Source: Nitrospiraceae bacterium (GTDB lineage: Bacteria > Nitrospirota > Nitrospiria > Nitrospirales > UBA8639). From it: 13,734 nt of DNA. The notes under the pieces are model-generated. The model made no database searches. It saw nothing but the letters and a program-made list of their open reading frames with translations, and was not told where the DNA came from. Location: NCBI GenBank assembly GCA_003523945.1, contig DOFS01000194.1:1-13734 (forward strand), given 5' to 3'. The position numbers were made by a program, and so were the translations under genes. Below are positions 7,808 to 13,734 of the stretch, one piece after another. Numbering within the stretch: the first letter of the stretch is position 1; each line of letters starts with the position of its first letter.

Positions 7808-7960
7808 CTATTTTTTTTGAGGAAGAAACTTGTCTGGTTCTTTATCAAACTTATCCTTACAACCAGCCGAGCAGAAGTAGTAGGATTTTTCTTTGTGGAC
7901 GCTGCTCCAGGAAGCTGTTTGTTCATCGATTTCCATGGCACAGACAGGATCTTTGGTCAT
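7808..7960 (-). CDS. Stand-alone YHS-domain protein (small metal-binding protein)
   Basis: This is a 50-residue protein from ATG 7958-7960 to TAG 7808-7810. It begins MTKDPVCAMEID, the classic opening of the YHS domain (DPVCGM-like, here with Ala in place of Gly). It continues with SYYFCSAGCKDKFDKEPDKF, matching the family's YYFCS..C...F...P..Y/F ending. The three cysteines (C7, C30, C34) are the likely metal ligands. YHS domains occur as single small proteins or fused to heavy-metal ATPases and are thought to bind copper or other soft metals. Here the domain is a separate gene two positions upstream of a CopB-type pump that lacks one. AAGGAGG lies at the right distance from the ATG. The stop directly follows a run of eight A. 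Confidence 0.85.
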   Translation of the reverse strand: MTKDPVCAMEIDEQTASWSSVHKEKSYYFCSAGCKDKFDKEPDKFLPQKK

Positions 7961-8130
7961 TGGGTCGCCCTCCTTATTTGCTATCATATTTTTATTCTTT
8001 TTTGCGACGTAACGGTACGGTATACCTGCAAGTAAACTCTTATGACCCTACTTTCAGCTTTCTTTAGTGCTCCAGCACTTTACCGAATGCAAAAAAGGCC
8101 AAGTGAAATGTTCAATGGAGAAATTCCCAT
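7961..8130 (-). promoter_or_regulatory. Intergenic region with candidate YHS promoter
   Basis: This 170-base AT-rich gap separates the ATPase operon end from the YHS gene. A TATGAT hexamer (minus strand, 7983-7988) lies just upstream of the AAGGAGG site and could be the -10. Further upstream is GGTATACC (8019-8026), an 8-base palindrome flanked by a tandem ACGGT repeat (8012-8021), a possible operator. A short hairpin (AGTGCT, CC loop, AGCACT) lies at 8066-8079 without a T-run. No clear terminator for the ATPase operon is visible. Confidence 0.3.
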
Positions 8131-8793
8131 TCACCCACTATTGTCTTTCTTCAAGATCCCGGAAGATTTTGAAGGCGGCTCTGGTTCCCAAAGTTGTTGT
8201 GCCATGATCGAACGGAGTGCCTCTTCATGTCTCTTGACCAGAGCCTCGAATGATTGGTCAAATCGCAAGCGCCCATTTTGGGAAGAAACGACCACCCCGC
8301 CATCAATATGAGCAGGTTCGGGGGACACTTGAATCGTAATTTCTAGGCGCGCACCAAGACTCTGGCACCAGTCGGGAGTGACGAGGTGGGAATCGGCTGG
8401 CCGCACACCCAGGACAATTTCTGATTGTTGCAAGGAATCAGCGGCTTCTTCGACCAGGTTTTCTAAAATCCCCAAATAATCTTGCTGATGAGGCACATCC
8501 CGAAGGGCCTGGTTCAGCCTATTGAAGCATTGGTGGAGAATCTCCTCCCGTGCCGTATAGAATAAGCGCGCCCCCTCCAAATCCGCAGCAGCCAATTTTC
8601 GTCTGGCCTCCCTTCTTCCAATAGTTTCTTCCTGCGCGACCGCATTTTGCACAATTTGCTGGCCCTCGCGCTCCGTTGCCTCTTTCAGAGCCACGGCATC
8701 CTTTTCAGCCCGCTCGATGATTTGGGCCGCTTCCCGTTGTGCTTCACCCAGAAGGGCTTCACCCATTTTTGACAAATTTTCCGAACCCGTCAT
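8131..8793 (-). CDS. atpE (V-type, ntpE-like): V/A-type ATPase subunit E (peripheral stalk)
   Basis: The protein has 220 residues from ATG 8791-8793, two bases after the subunit F stop; the frame is open further upstream, but that part overlaps F and has no ribosome site. Residues ~1-75 are a long charged helix rich in Ala, Glu and Arg (AQREAAQIIERAEKDAVALKE), the coiled coil that pairs with the G/H subunit in the peripheral stalk. The C-terminal globular part has IDGGVVVSSQNGRLRFDQSFEALVKRHEE, matching the E-subunit signature that contacts the catalytic head. It is the last gene of the operon as seen here. In many bacterial V/A operons E precedes C and F, so its place at the end is unusual. 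Length is near the family norm. Confidence 0.85.
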   Translation of the reverse strand: MTGSENLSKMGEALLGEAQREAAQIIERAEKDAVALKEATEREGQQIVQNAVAQEETIGRREARRKLAAADLEGARLFYTAREEILHQCFNRLNQALRDVPHQQDYLGILENLVEEAADSLQQSEIVLGVRPADSHLVTPDWCQSLGARLEITIQVSPEPAHIDGGVVVSSQNGRLRFDQSFEALVKRHEEALRSIMAQQLWEPEPPSKSSGILKKDNSG

Positions 8794-8795
8794 AG

Positions 8796-9104
8796 TCACG
8801 ACACCTTGATTCCAAAGATGGCAGCAATGGATGAAAGCCACTCTGATTGTTCTCGTGGCTTCTTCTCGAAATCGGAGATTTCTAGGATCAATGGAAGAGG
8901 ACGCGTGGCCCGAATGCGATCTATGTCCGTTTGAATAGGCTGAGCGAACATCGAAGCGATCAAAAGCATCCCCACTCCCTCTTTCGAAGAGGACTCTAGC
9001 ACTTGTTGCAAGGCTTCTTGGGGAGTGTCAGTGGAAACAAATTCCGCGCCACCTGACTCATATCCCAATCGCAGAGCTTCAGGCCCGATGACCACTATTT
9101 TCAT
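8796..9104 (-). CDS. atpF (V-type, ntpF-like): V/A-type ATPase subunit F (central stalk)
   Basis: The protein has 102 residues. It opens MKIVVIGPEALRLGYESGGAEFV, the family's start (KIAVIGD...GFRLAGV-like), followed by a TPQEALQQVL helix, a GVGMLLIA strand and a RPLPLILEISDF strand. This is the small alpha/beta fold of subunit F, which sits on subunit D in the rotor. The ATG overlaps the subunit K stop as ATGA (9101-9104), a typical sign of translational coupling. The usual LAGV is GGAE here, a mild divergence. No other family fits. Confidence 0.82.
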   Translation of the reverse strand: MKIVVIGPEALRLGYESGGAEFVSTDTPQEALQQVLESSSKEGVGMLLIASMFAQPIQTDIDRIRATRPLPLILEISDFEKKPREQSEWLSSIAAIFGIKVS

Positions 9105-9451
9105 AGCCGACCCAGGATCATGATGGCGATGATTAATCCATAAATAGCGATGCCTTCAGCCAGTCCGACGAAAATCAGCGTTCTGCCAAGTAATTCCGGC
9201 CGTTCCCCTATGGTTCCCATAGCGGCCGCTCCCACCAAGCCAACAGCAATGCCCGCACCGATTGCCCCCAAGCCAACCGATATCGCGGCAGACAGAAAAC
9301 CCCACCGAACAATTCCCTCAGGTATCGAACTGCCCACTTCGCCGAATGCCAAGTCCGGGGCCAGCCCTAATAGAAGGCCCACTAGCCCTGCTCCAAGAAT
9401 CACTACGGCATTGAGAATCACCAATCCTACTAACATCCGTTTCAGATTCAT
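9101..9451 (-). CDS. atpK (V-type, ntpK-like): V/A-type ATPase subunit K (c-ring proteolipid)
   Basis: The protein has 116 residues from ATG 9449-9451, six bases after GGGAGG; a GTG one codon earlier is too close to that site. Residues ~6-30 are a hydrophobic segment that may be a signal peptide or an extra helix. Two ring helices follow: ~47-79 with a Gly-rich GLGAIGAGIAVGLVG stretch, then the polar loop GERPE, then ~89-113 with AEGIAIYG, in which E99 is the ion-binding carboxylate. This is one hairpin, half the size of the 16-kDa NtpK of Enterococcus. Compared with the Ilyobacter Na+ c-ring, the Gln32 position is V70, Ser66 is G100 and Thr67 is I101, so proton use is likely (inference). It follows subunit I by 30 bases. 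Confidence 0.88.
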   Translation of the reverse strand: MNLKRMLVGLVILNAVVILGAGLVGLLLGLAPDLAFGEVGSSIPEGIVRWGFLSAAISVGLGAIGAGIAVGLVGAAAMGTIGERPELLGRTLIFVGLAEGIAIYGLIIAIMILGRL

Positions 9452-9457
9452 CACGCG

Positions 9458-9463
9458 CCTCCC
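9458..9463 (-). promoter_or_regulatory. Ribosome binding site deciding the subunit K start
   Basis: GGGAGG on the minus strand lies six bases before ATG 9449-9451 and only three before the GTG at 9452-9454, so the ATG is favoured. Confidence 0.65.
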
Positions 9464-9481
9464 TCAACTTCGGTTTCGGAA

Positions 9482-11422
9482 TCAGGTTCCCATAGGTCTA
9501 AATTTCCGGCCTGTCCCTTGATAAAACTTGCTAAAAAACTCATAGTATTCCAAGCGCAGGATCTGGATGGAGACAATAAAACCCTCAACGACAATCACGG
9601 CGACATTCCCCAACGCAACCGTTAACCAGTACCATACAGTCCCACCTGGTACCTGGACCAACATGTTCGCGATGGTAAATATCGCAAGGAAGAGCCCTGC
9701 ATGAACCAACGCAAAAGCCGCCACCCGGAGGAATGACACCGTATTCCCCAGATATCGGGCAACGGTATCCACGACCTCAATGACCGACTCCGCGAAGTGT
9801 GAAAGAATTGGCCTGGGGAAAATTGGACGCTGGCCCTCAAGCCAACGAATAACCGGTACATGAAGCAACATGACAAATATAAGCGCCACAACTATCCCCA
9901 TGACCCAGGGGCTTATCACCGCACTTGTGTTGGCAATGAGGAGGTAACGAATTGCTAAACCTGCGAAAATCCAGTACAGAAAGGCTGCCGCCAATCCGTT
10001 TTTCCCGAATACCGCCTCTACATAGGCGCCATGGCGGACGGCATTGATCATGTTGATCACGAACCCGATACTCAGTAACCCCATCCCGAAGACCAACGCG
10101 ACTTTCAGAAAATAGGGAATGTTTTCCATGGGATGAAACCATAAATGTGGGATCACCTTGTGTTCGATTCCGAACACATTGCCGTACAAGACCCCGAATA
10201 TCATGGAGGAAACCCCACATTCCATCAGCAGAATGCCGATATCTTGCCTGCCCGCCATGCGTCGAAAAATTCCGTATCCGACTGCCGCCAGGAGAGCCCC
10301 TTGCCCCGCGTCGCCAAACATCATTCCGAACATGACCATGAAAGTCATGGCGAAGATTGGTGTTGGATCGAACTCTGCATAGGCTGGGTCTCCATACGCT
10401 CCGACCAACCGCTGAAAGGGTTGGAGCAGCAGAGGATTGCGATGCAAAATCGGCACCGGTTCTCCCACACTGCCTGCACTGGATACCACCTCGACCGGTT
10501 CGACCTTGATCCAACACCGGCCCTCGGTTGCGCGTTGAATTTGTTCTCGCAAGCTCTCCAAGTTCGGTACAGGTACCCATCCATGAAATCGCACTGCTGG
10601 CCCCGTCGCACATCCGAACTTTTCACTTTCTAATGTAAGAAGGTTCATCCTTACCCGCTGGAGGGAGTCGACCAATCGTCCCGTCCATTGGCGTCGAATG
10701 GTGGCATATTCCTCCGCCATGCGTTTGATGTGGTCGTGGAGTTCAGAAATCTCGGCGTTTTCGGATTGATCCAGTTTTGATCTCTCCCCATACCTTTGTG
10801 GTTGAAATCCGACACCGAGAAGGGCTCCATCCACGCGGGCTTCATCTCGAGGCAATGCGATCGCGAGAAGGAGCACCTGCTGGCCGAGCGAGGCCAAGCT
10901 GTCTGAAATATAGGTTAGGGTCCCTATGGTCTCCCGCAGTTGTGACAGAACATTCTTGGGGACCCACCCAAGTCTGATCAATAATCGTTCCGATCGGGAC
11001 AGGACATCTATGGAGAGTTCTTTGGTTTTTAACCCCTTTCGGGCTACCTGAGCACGTTCTTTTTCGAGCAACTGATTCTGGATGTGCCCATGCTCATGAT
11101 CGTATTTTACTAAACGGGTGTTGAGTTCTTCGATTGTTTGCTGGATGGACACAAAATCCTGAGTTGGATCGGAGGCCCCAAAGGTTTCTTGTGATGGCGA
11201 GACGCCGAACCGGTTCAGCAAGGTTTCCAGGTCTTGCCCAAGCTTCATATAGACGGACACCAAGTCCGGTTGTTCCAGCGATTGAACCGGCACTTTCAAA
11301 TTTTCCGATGCAGGCTCTTCAATGGGTTGAAACAGGTGGGAAGCCAGAAGGGCCTGCGTGCAGGGATGGACATCCCTTTTCAGCACAAGGATGGTGATCC
11401 GTTGCATTTGGATGACACTCAT
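9482..11422 (-). CDS. atpI (V-type, ntpI-like): V/A-type ATPase subunit I (a-type, membrane stator)
   Basis: The protein has 646 residues from ATG 11420-11422 (AGGAGG six bases upstream; an in-frame TTG one codon earlier is too close). The N-terminal ~330 residues are soluble and partly coiled coil, the stator arm that holds the peripheral stalks. From ~340 on is the membrane part: the conserved YAEFDPTPIFAMTFMVMFGMMFGDAGQG region, then about seven helices. R566 in NTVSFLRVAAFALVHAGL is the likely essential arginine facing the c-ring carboxylate. The protein ends in a long helix (EGFIVSIQILRLEYYEFFSKFY), typical of the family. It follows subunit C by 30 bases and precedes the c-ring gene, the usual I-K pair. 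Length is normal and no breaks are seen. Confidence 0.92.
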   Translation of the reverse strand: MSVIQMQRITILVLKRDVHPCTQALLASHLFQPIEEPASENLKVPVQSLEQPDLVSVYMKLGQDLETLLNRFGVSPSQETFGASDPTQDFVSIQQTIEELNTRLVKYDHEHGHIQNQLLEKERAQVARKGLKTKELSIDVLSRSERLLIRLGWVPKNVLSQLRETIGTLTYISDSLASLGQQVLLLAIALPRDEARVDGALLGVGFQPQRYGERSKLDQSENAEISELHDHIKRMAEEYATIRRQWTGRLVDSLQRVRMNLLTLESEKFGCATGPAVRFHGWVPVPNLESLREQIQRATEGRCWIKVEPVEVVSSAGSVGEPVPILHRNPLLLQPFQRLVGAYGDPAYAEFDPTPIFAMTFMVMFGMMFGDAGQGALLAAVGYGIFRRMAGRQDIGILLMECGVSSMIFGVLYGNVFGIEHKVIPHLWFHPMENIPYFLKVALVFGMGLLSIGFVINMINAVRHGAYVEAVFGKNGLAAAFLYWIFAGLAIRYLLIANTSAVISPWVMGIVVALIFVMLLHVPVIRWLEGQRPIFPRPILSHFAESVIEVVDTVARYLGNTVSFLRVAAFALVHAGLFLAIFTIANMLVQVPGGTVWYWLTVALGNVAVIVVEGFIVSIQILRLEYYEFFSKFYQGTGRKFRPMGT

Positions 11423-11428
11423 CAAGAA

Positions 11429-11434
11429 CCTCCT
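11429..11434 (-). promoter_or_regulatory. Ribosome binding site deciding the subunit I start
   Basis: AGGAGG on the minus strand lies six bases before ATG 11420-11422, which sets this start over the TTG at 11423-11425. Confidence 0.7.
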
Positions 11435-11452
11435 GACCGAACCACCGATCGT

Positions 11453-12472
11453 TCAGTCATCGTGAAATAACATCGGTCCCAATACTTCAGCGCGCAGCCC
11501 AACAGTTCGACCTTGGCAAATGAGGGCAAGGTCGCGAATGGCCCACTCTTTCAGGAGCAAAAATCCCACAACGACGGAGAACCCGAATGGCGGTCCGTGC
11601 AGCATCGTGTGCGCCATCTTGCGTATCCGGCTCAGGAGGTGCCGCTCCCACTCTAAAAGTGTCCCACCATTTTGGTAGTACTCCATTTCGGTCATGGTTT
11701 GAATCGCAGATCGAAACTCTTCGAAGGTGGCCGCATGTGAAAGTTGGCGTATGTGGTGTGCAGTTCTTTGCGAAGATTTGATCAAAGATAGCCCGGCAGC
11801 TGCTTCTGGAGTCAGGCCATATGCCAGCCGATATCGCACCATCCAGAGGAGACTCACAGTAGCCACAAGCTGGTCTATGATACGCTGAACAGGAACAGCC
11901 CCTGGTCCCCGAAATCCCTCCGCCGTTTTTTGCAGGGATGTGTACACCGCACGATCGAGCGCGGATTCAACAGCGAACAGGCCTTCTCCCTCTTCCCACA
12001 GGGGTGCTGTGGTGCGGAGAGGAACAGCAAAGACCGTCCTCTTCACGGCTAACTGCAGATCACTCATCCGCTGGACACGTTCCAAGGCCTTGATGTTAAC
12101 GGTTGCCACTTTCCCGAGATTCAACAATGTCTTCGTCTTGATGCTTTTTCCACTCGCAATTGCCCGCACGGCATATTTCACATTTTCAAGTTCCAACCGA
12201 TCCATAAGACTCTGAACTAACCGTTGAGCTGAGCCAGAAATTCTCCGAAGGACGACGTGGTAATCCGGCACAAGCCACTGAGCAAGGAGCCACTGTCTCG
12301 AAGGAAGGGAGCCATCCTCCGGGGTCGGCACGTTGGCTTCTCGCAAGACCTCCACAACCGTCTTCGAGGTTGGAGCCTCGAGTAACCGTTGGAAGTGGTG
12401 GACCGATGGCAGACGCCCCGCTCTTGTCCTCAACCGAGCGTTGAGGGCTCCATATTTAGCGGCCGCGAGCAT
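11453..12472 (-). CDS. atpC (V-type, ntpC-like): V/A-type ATPase subunit C (d-type socket)
   Basis: The protein has 339 residues. The start is ATG 12470-12472, six bases after an exceptionally strong GGAGGAGG; the longer frame to 12511 would bury this site inside the gene. It opens MLAAAKYGALNARLRTRAGRLP, like the Y..AR.RAR start of the family. The rest is nearly all helix, in the three-fold repeated helical layout of the AC39/d family. It closes with PPFGFSVVVGFLLLKEWAIRDLALICQGRTVGL, matching the family's conserved C-terminus (LLLKE.EIRNL..I..G). Subunit C links the c-ring to the D/F shaft. It overlaps the G/H subunit gene by 17 bases. Divergence from well-studied members looks high, but the C-terminal signature is clear. 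Confidence 0.87.
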   Translation of the reverse strand: MLAAAKYGALNARLRTRAGRLPSVHHFQRLLEAPTSKTVVEVLREANVPTPEDGSLPSRQWLLAQWLVPDYHVVLRRISGSAQRLVQSLMDRLELENVKYAVRAIASGKSIKTKTLLNLGKVATVNIKALERVQRMSDLQLAVKRTVFAVPLRTTAPLWEEGEGLFAVESALDRAVYTSLQKTAEGFRGPGAVPVQRIIDQLVATVSLLWMVRYRLAYGLTPEAAAGLSLIKSSQRTAHHIRQLSHAATFEEFRSAIQTMTEMEYYQNGGTLLEWERHLLSRIRKMAHTMLHGPPFGFSVVVGFLLLKEWAIRDLALICQGRTVGLRAEVLGPMLFHDD

Positions 12473-12821
12473 GTCTCTCCTCCTCCATGAAAAGCTGCTG
12501 AAGAGCTGCATGCACCGCCGCTTGGATGTTTTGGAGTCCCTCTTGTCGAATATGGGACGCTTCTTTTTCTGCCTCGGCGCGTTTCGCCTGGCACTGCGGA
12601 TCGATTTGTTCAGGGAGACGTGCCCGGGTCTGAGAAGCCGCCTCCTTGGCTTCCTCCTTGAAACGAGTCAGTTGTTCGATATGGGTTCGTGCGGCCTCTT
12701 CTCCTATTGCCTGCGCTCGCAAGGTGGCTTCTGCCACGATCTGCTTGGCTTGTTCCTCCCAGGCAAATAGTTGTTGTGTTTCTTCCTGCATGCTGCTCAT
12801 GGCTTTCTTGTCGCCTCTCAT
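12456..12821 (-). CDS. V/A-type ATPase G/H-type peripheral stalk subunit
   Basis: The protein has 121 residues from ATG 12819-12821, which overlaps the stress-protein stop as ATGA. ATG 12842 (inside the previous gene) and ATG 12800 are alternatives, as no start has a strong ribosome site. Almost the whole protein is one charged helix rich in Glu, Ala, Gln, Lys and Arg (AKQIVAEATLRAQAIGEEA, FKEEAKEAASQ, AKRAEAEKEASHIRQEG), with a proline near the middle (LPEQIDP). This is how G/H (AtpH) stalk subunits look; they form a heterodimeric coiled coil with subunit E. Its place inside the ATPase operon directly before subunit C makes the assignment firm enough despite low sequence signature. The gene is cut by no frameshift. 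Confidence 0.72.
   Translation of the reverse strand: MRGDKKAMSSMQEETQQLFAWEEQAKQIVAEATLRAQAIGEEAARTHIEQLTRFKEEAKEAASQTRARLPEQIDPQCQAKRAEAEKEASHIRQEGLQNIQAAVHAALQQLFMEEERHARGR
12479..12486 (-). promoter_or_regulatory. Ribosome binding site deciding the subunit C start
   Basis: GGAGGAGG on the minus strand lies six bases before ATG 12470-12472, inside the end of the preceding gene. It is the strongest Shine-Dalgarno match in the operon. Confidence 0.8.
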
Positions 12822-13255
12822 CGAATGACCAGAACATGGCATGGCGCGGTTTCGATGACCCGTTCCGTGATACTGCCAATTAAAATCCGACGGGGGCCTC
12901 TTGTTCCAACCCGTCCGATGACAATCAGGTCCACTCCATGGTGCTGCGCGTGATCGACCACGGCTTCATAGGGAACCCCTTCCTCCATGTGCGTGGTAAT
13001 TTCAATATTCGCCTCTCGAGCCACGGTGTTAGCATCGACGAGAATCCCCATGGCTCGCTCCCGCAATTCTTCTTGGATGTGGGCTTGGCTCTTGCCGAAA
13101 AGGCGGCTAATTTGGGAAACAGAGGCTGTGTCAATCACGTGAAGGACATGAATTTGGGCTTCCGTCAGTTTGGCTAGTTCTAGCCCAAACTTGAGCGCTT
13201 CCACGGCATGCTTCGATCCATCGACCGGCACCAGAATGTGTTGAAACAGTGACAT
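12818..13255 (-). CDS. Universal stress protein (UspA family, ATP-binding type)
   Basis: This 145-residue cytosolic protein has a single Usp domain. It opens HILVPVDGSKHAVEALKFGLELAK, with the nucleotide-binding Asp in VPVDGS, then IHVLHVID, VDLIVIGRVG and PCHVLVI. The ATP-binding signature G-2X-G-9X-G-S/T is perfect: GRVG, TRGPRRILI, GS. This places it among ATP-binding Usp proteins, which usually form dimers and affect stress survival or bind partner proteins. The ATG (13253-13255) follows the subunit D stop by four bases, with GGGGAGG inside the end of D, and its stop overlaps the next gene. It is therefore made from the ATPase transcript. A direct role in regulating the ATPase is an attractive but untested idea. 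Confidence 0.93.
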   Translation of the reverse strand: MSLFQHILVPVDGSKHAVEALKFGLELAKLTEAQIHVLHVIDTASVSQISRLFGKSQAHIQEELRERAMGILVDANTVAREANIEITTHMEEGVPYEAVVDHAQHHGVDLIVIGRVGTRGPRRILIGSITERVIETAPCHVLVIR

Positions 13256-13259
13256 GGAA

Positions 13260-13734
13260 TCAAATCCTCCCCAGGGCTTTGATACGTTTTAACTGGAAGT
13301 GTGACTCCCGCTCCCGTTCCTCCAACGTTTCCTGAATAAATTTCAGGGTTTCCTGGTGTTGGGGTATCACCAAATATTCCAAGGCATTGGTTCGACGTTG
13401 CGTTTTGGCCAACTCTTGGGCTAACCGCCAGACTGCCGTTTCAATTTCTGCGCGCTCTCCCAGAAGAACCAGGGCGCGCTGAAACCGTTCCACCATCTCA
13501 TCCAACACCGCCGGGGATTCTCCTAATCCCCACATCGGTTGTTTAAGAACCGTTTTTACATGCACGAAGGGCACGGAAACGCCCATCACACTCCGTTCCC
13601 GCACGGTGACCTCGGCACGTTCCCGGCATCCCCGAGTCAATCGTTGGGCACCATCATGCCCAGTCTGAGTCAAAACCAGTTTCAATGATGTATAAGCTTC
13701 CTCGAGAGCCGCGTTGGCCTCCTTCCCCACTCGC
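13260..13734 (-). CDS. atpD (V-type, ntpD-like): V/A-type ATPase subunit D (rotor shaft), 5' end outside window
   Basis: The visible part is 158 codons running off the right edge. D subunits are usually about 200 residues, so some 40-50 N-terminal residues are missing; the GTG at 13728-13730 is probably internal, as the frame continues past it. The C-terminus is diagnostic: LAKTQRRTNALEYLVIPQHQETLKFI, then LEERERESHFQLKRIK, matching the family's (R/T)RRVNALE..IP....TI..I...LEEREREE..RLK..K pattern. The rest is long coiled-coil helix that turns inside the A3B3 head. It is the first gene seen of this operon, and the A and B genes most likely precede it outside the window. Confidence 0.93.
   Translation of the reverse strand, partial: RVGKEANAALEEAYTSLKLVLTQTGHDGAQRLTRGCRERAEVTVRERSVMGVSVPFVHVKTVLKQPMWGLGESPAVLDEMVERFQRALVLLGERAEIETAVWRLAQELAKTQRRTNALEYLVIPQHQETLKFIQETLEERERESHFQLKRIKALGRI

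Noticed and set aside
8066..8079. Short hairpin as terminator of the ATPase operon
   Set aside because: The stem is only 6 bp with a 2-base loop and no T-run follows on the minus strand.
7817..8311. Plus-strand open frames (7817-8035 and 8042-8311)
   Set aside because: The first is antisense to the YHS gene, the second mostly antisense to subunit E; neither shows a family match.
9101..9451. Subunit K as an F-type c subunit
   Set aside because: The local sequence resembles F-type c, but all neighbours (I, C, D, E, F) are V/A-type subunits.
8131..13734. A degenerate ATPase operon lacking catalytic subunits
   Set aside because: Subunit D is cut by the window edge, so the A and B genes can lie just outside; all visible subunits are intact.
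1..13734. tRNA, rRNA, CRISPR array or insertion sequence
   Set aside because: I saw no cloverleaf, rRNA-like stretch, regularly spaced repeats, transposase or terminal inverted repeats.

Overview
Every gene I can support is on the minus strand, so the window reads right to left. It looks like chromosomal DNA of a Gram-negative bacterium: there are two lipoprotein signal peptides, strong AGGAGG-type ribosome binding sites, tight gene overlaps and moderately GC-rich coding regions. Cytosolic copper storage, a CopB-type pump, a phosphorylase/phosphomutase fusion and a bacterial V/A-type ATPase together would fit Nitrospirota or a similar environmental lineage. That placement is a weak inference, since no rRNA or marker gene is present.

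Right part (8131-13734): a V/A-type ATPase operon in transcription order D (cut by the window edge), universal stress protein, G/H-type coiled-coil stalk subunit, C, I (a), K (c ring), F, E. The genes overlap or nearly touch. Catalytic subunits A and B are not in the window and probably lie beyond the right edge. The c-ring protein keeps the carboxylate but lacks the Gln and Ser/Thr ligands of Na+-binding rings, which points to proton coupling. A UspA gene inside the operon and the shuffled subunit order are the notable points.

Middle part (4704-7960): a copper-handling group. It has a 50-residue stand-alone YHS protein (not in the list of longer ORFs), a 163-residue protein of unknown function with a CxxC motif, a roughly 450-bp stretch without a convincing gene (possibly a decayed one), and a CopB-like P1B-type ATPase with a CPH motif and a His-rich N-terminus.

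Left part (1-4592): a 1065-residue fusion of a beta-phosphoglucomutase-like HAD domain with a GH65 disaccharide phosphorylase, a small coiled-coil lipoprotein, a cytosolic 21-cysteine four-helix-bundle copper storage protein (Csp type) followed by a strong hairpin, and the first 27 codons of another lipoprotein at the left edge.

Working picture (inference): the Csp protein buffers Cu(I) in the cytosol, CopB exports copper, and the YHS protein may pass metal between them. The fusion enzyme would turn an alpha-linked glucose disaccharide such as trehalose into glucose 6-phosphate without releasing beta-glucose 1-phosphate. The V/A-ATPase couples ATP to ion transport, with a stress protein made from the same transcript.
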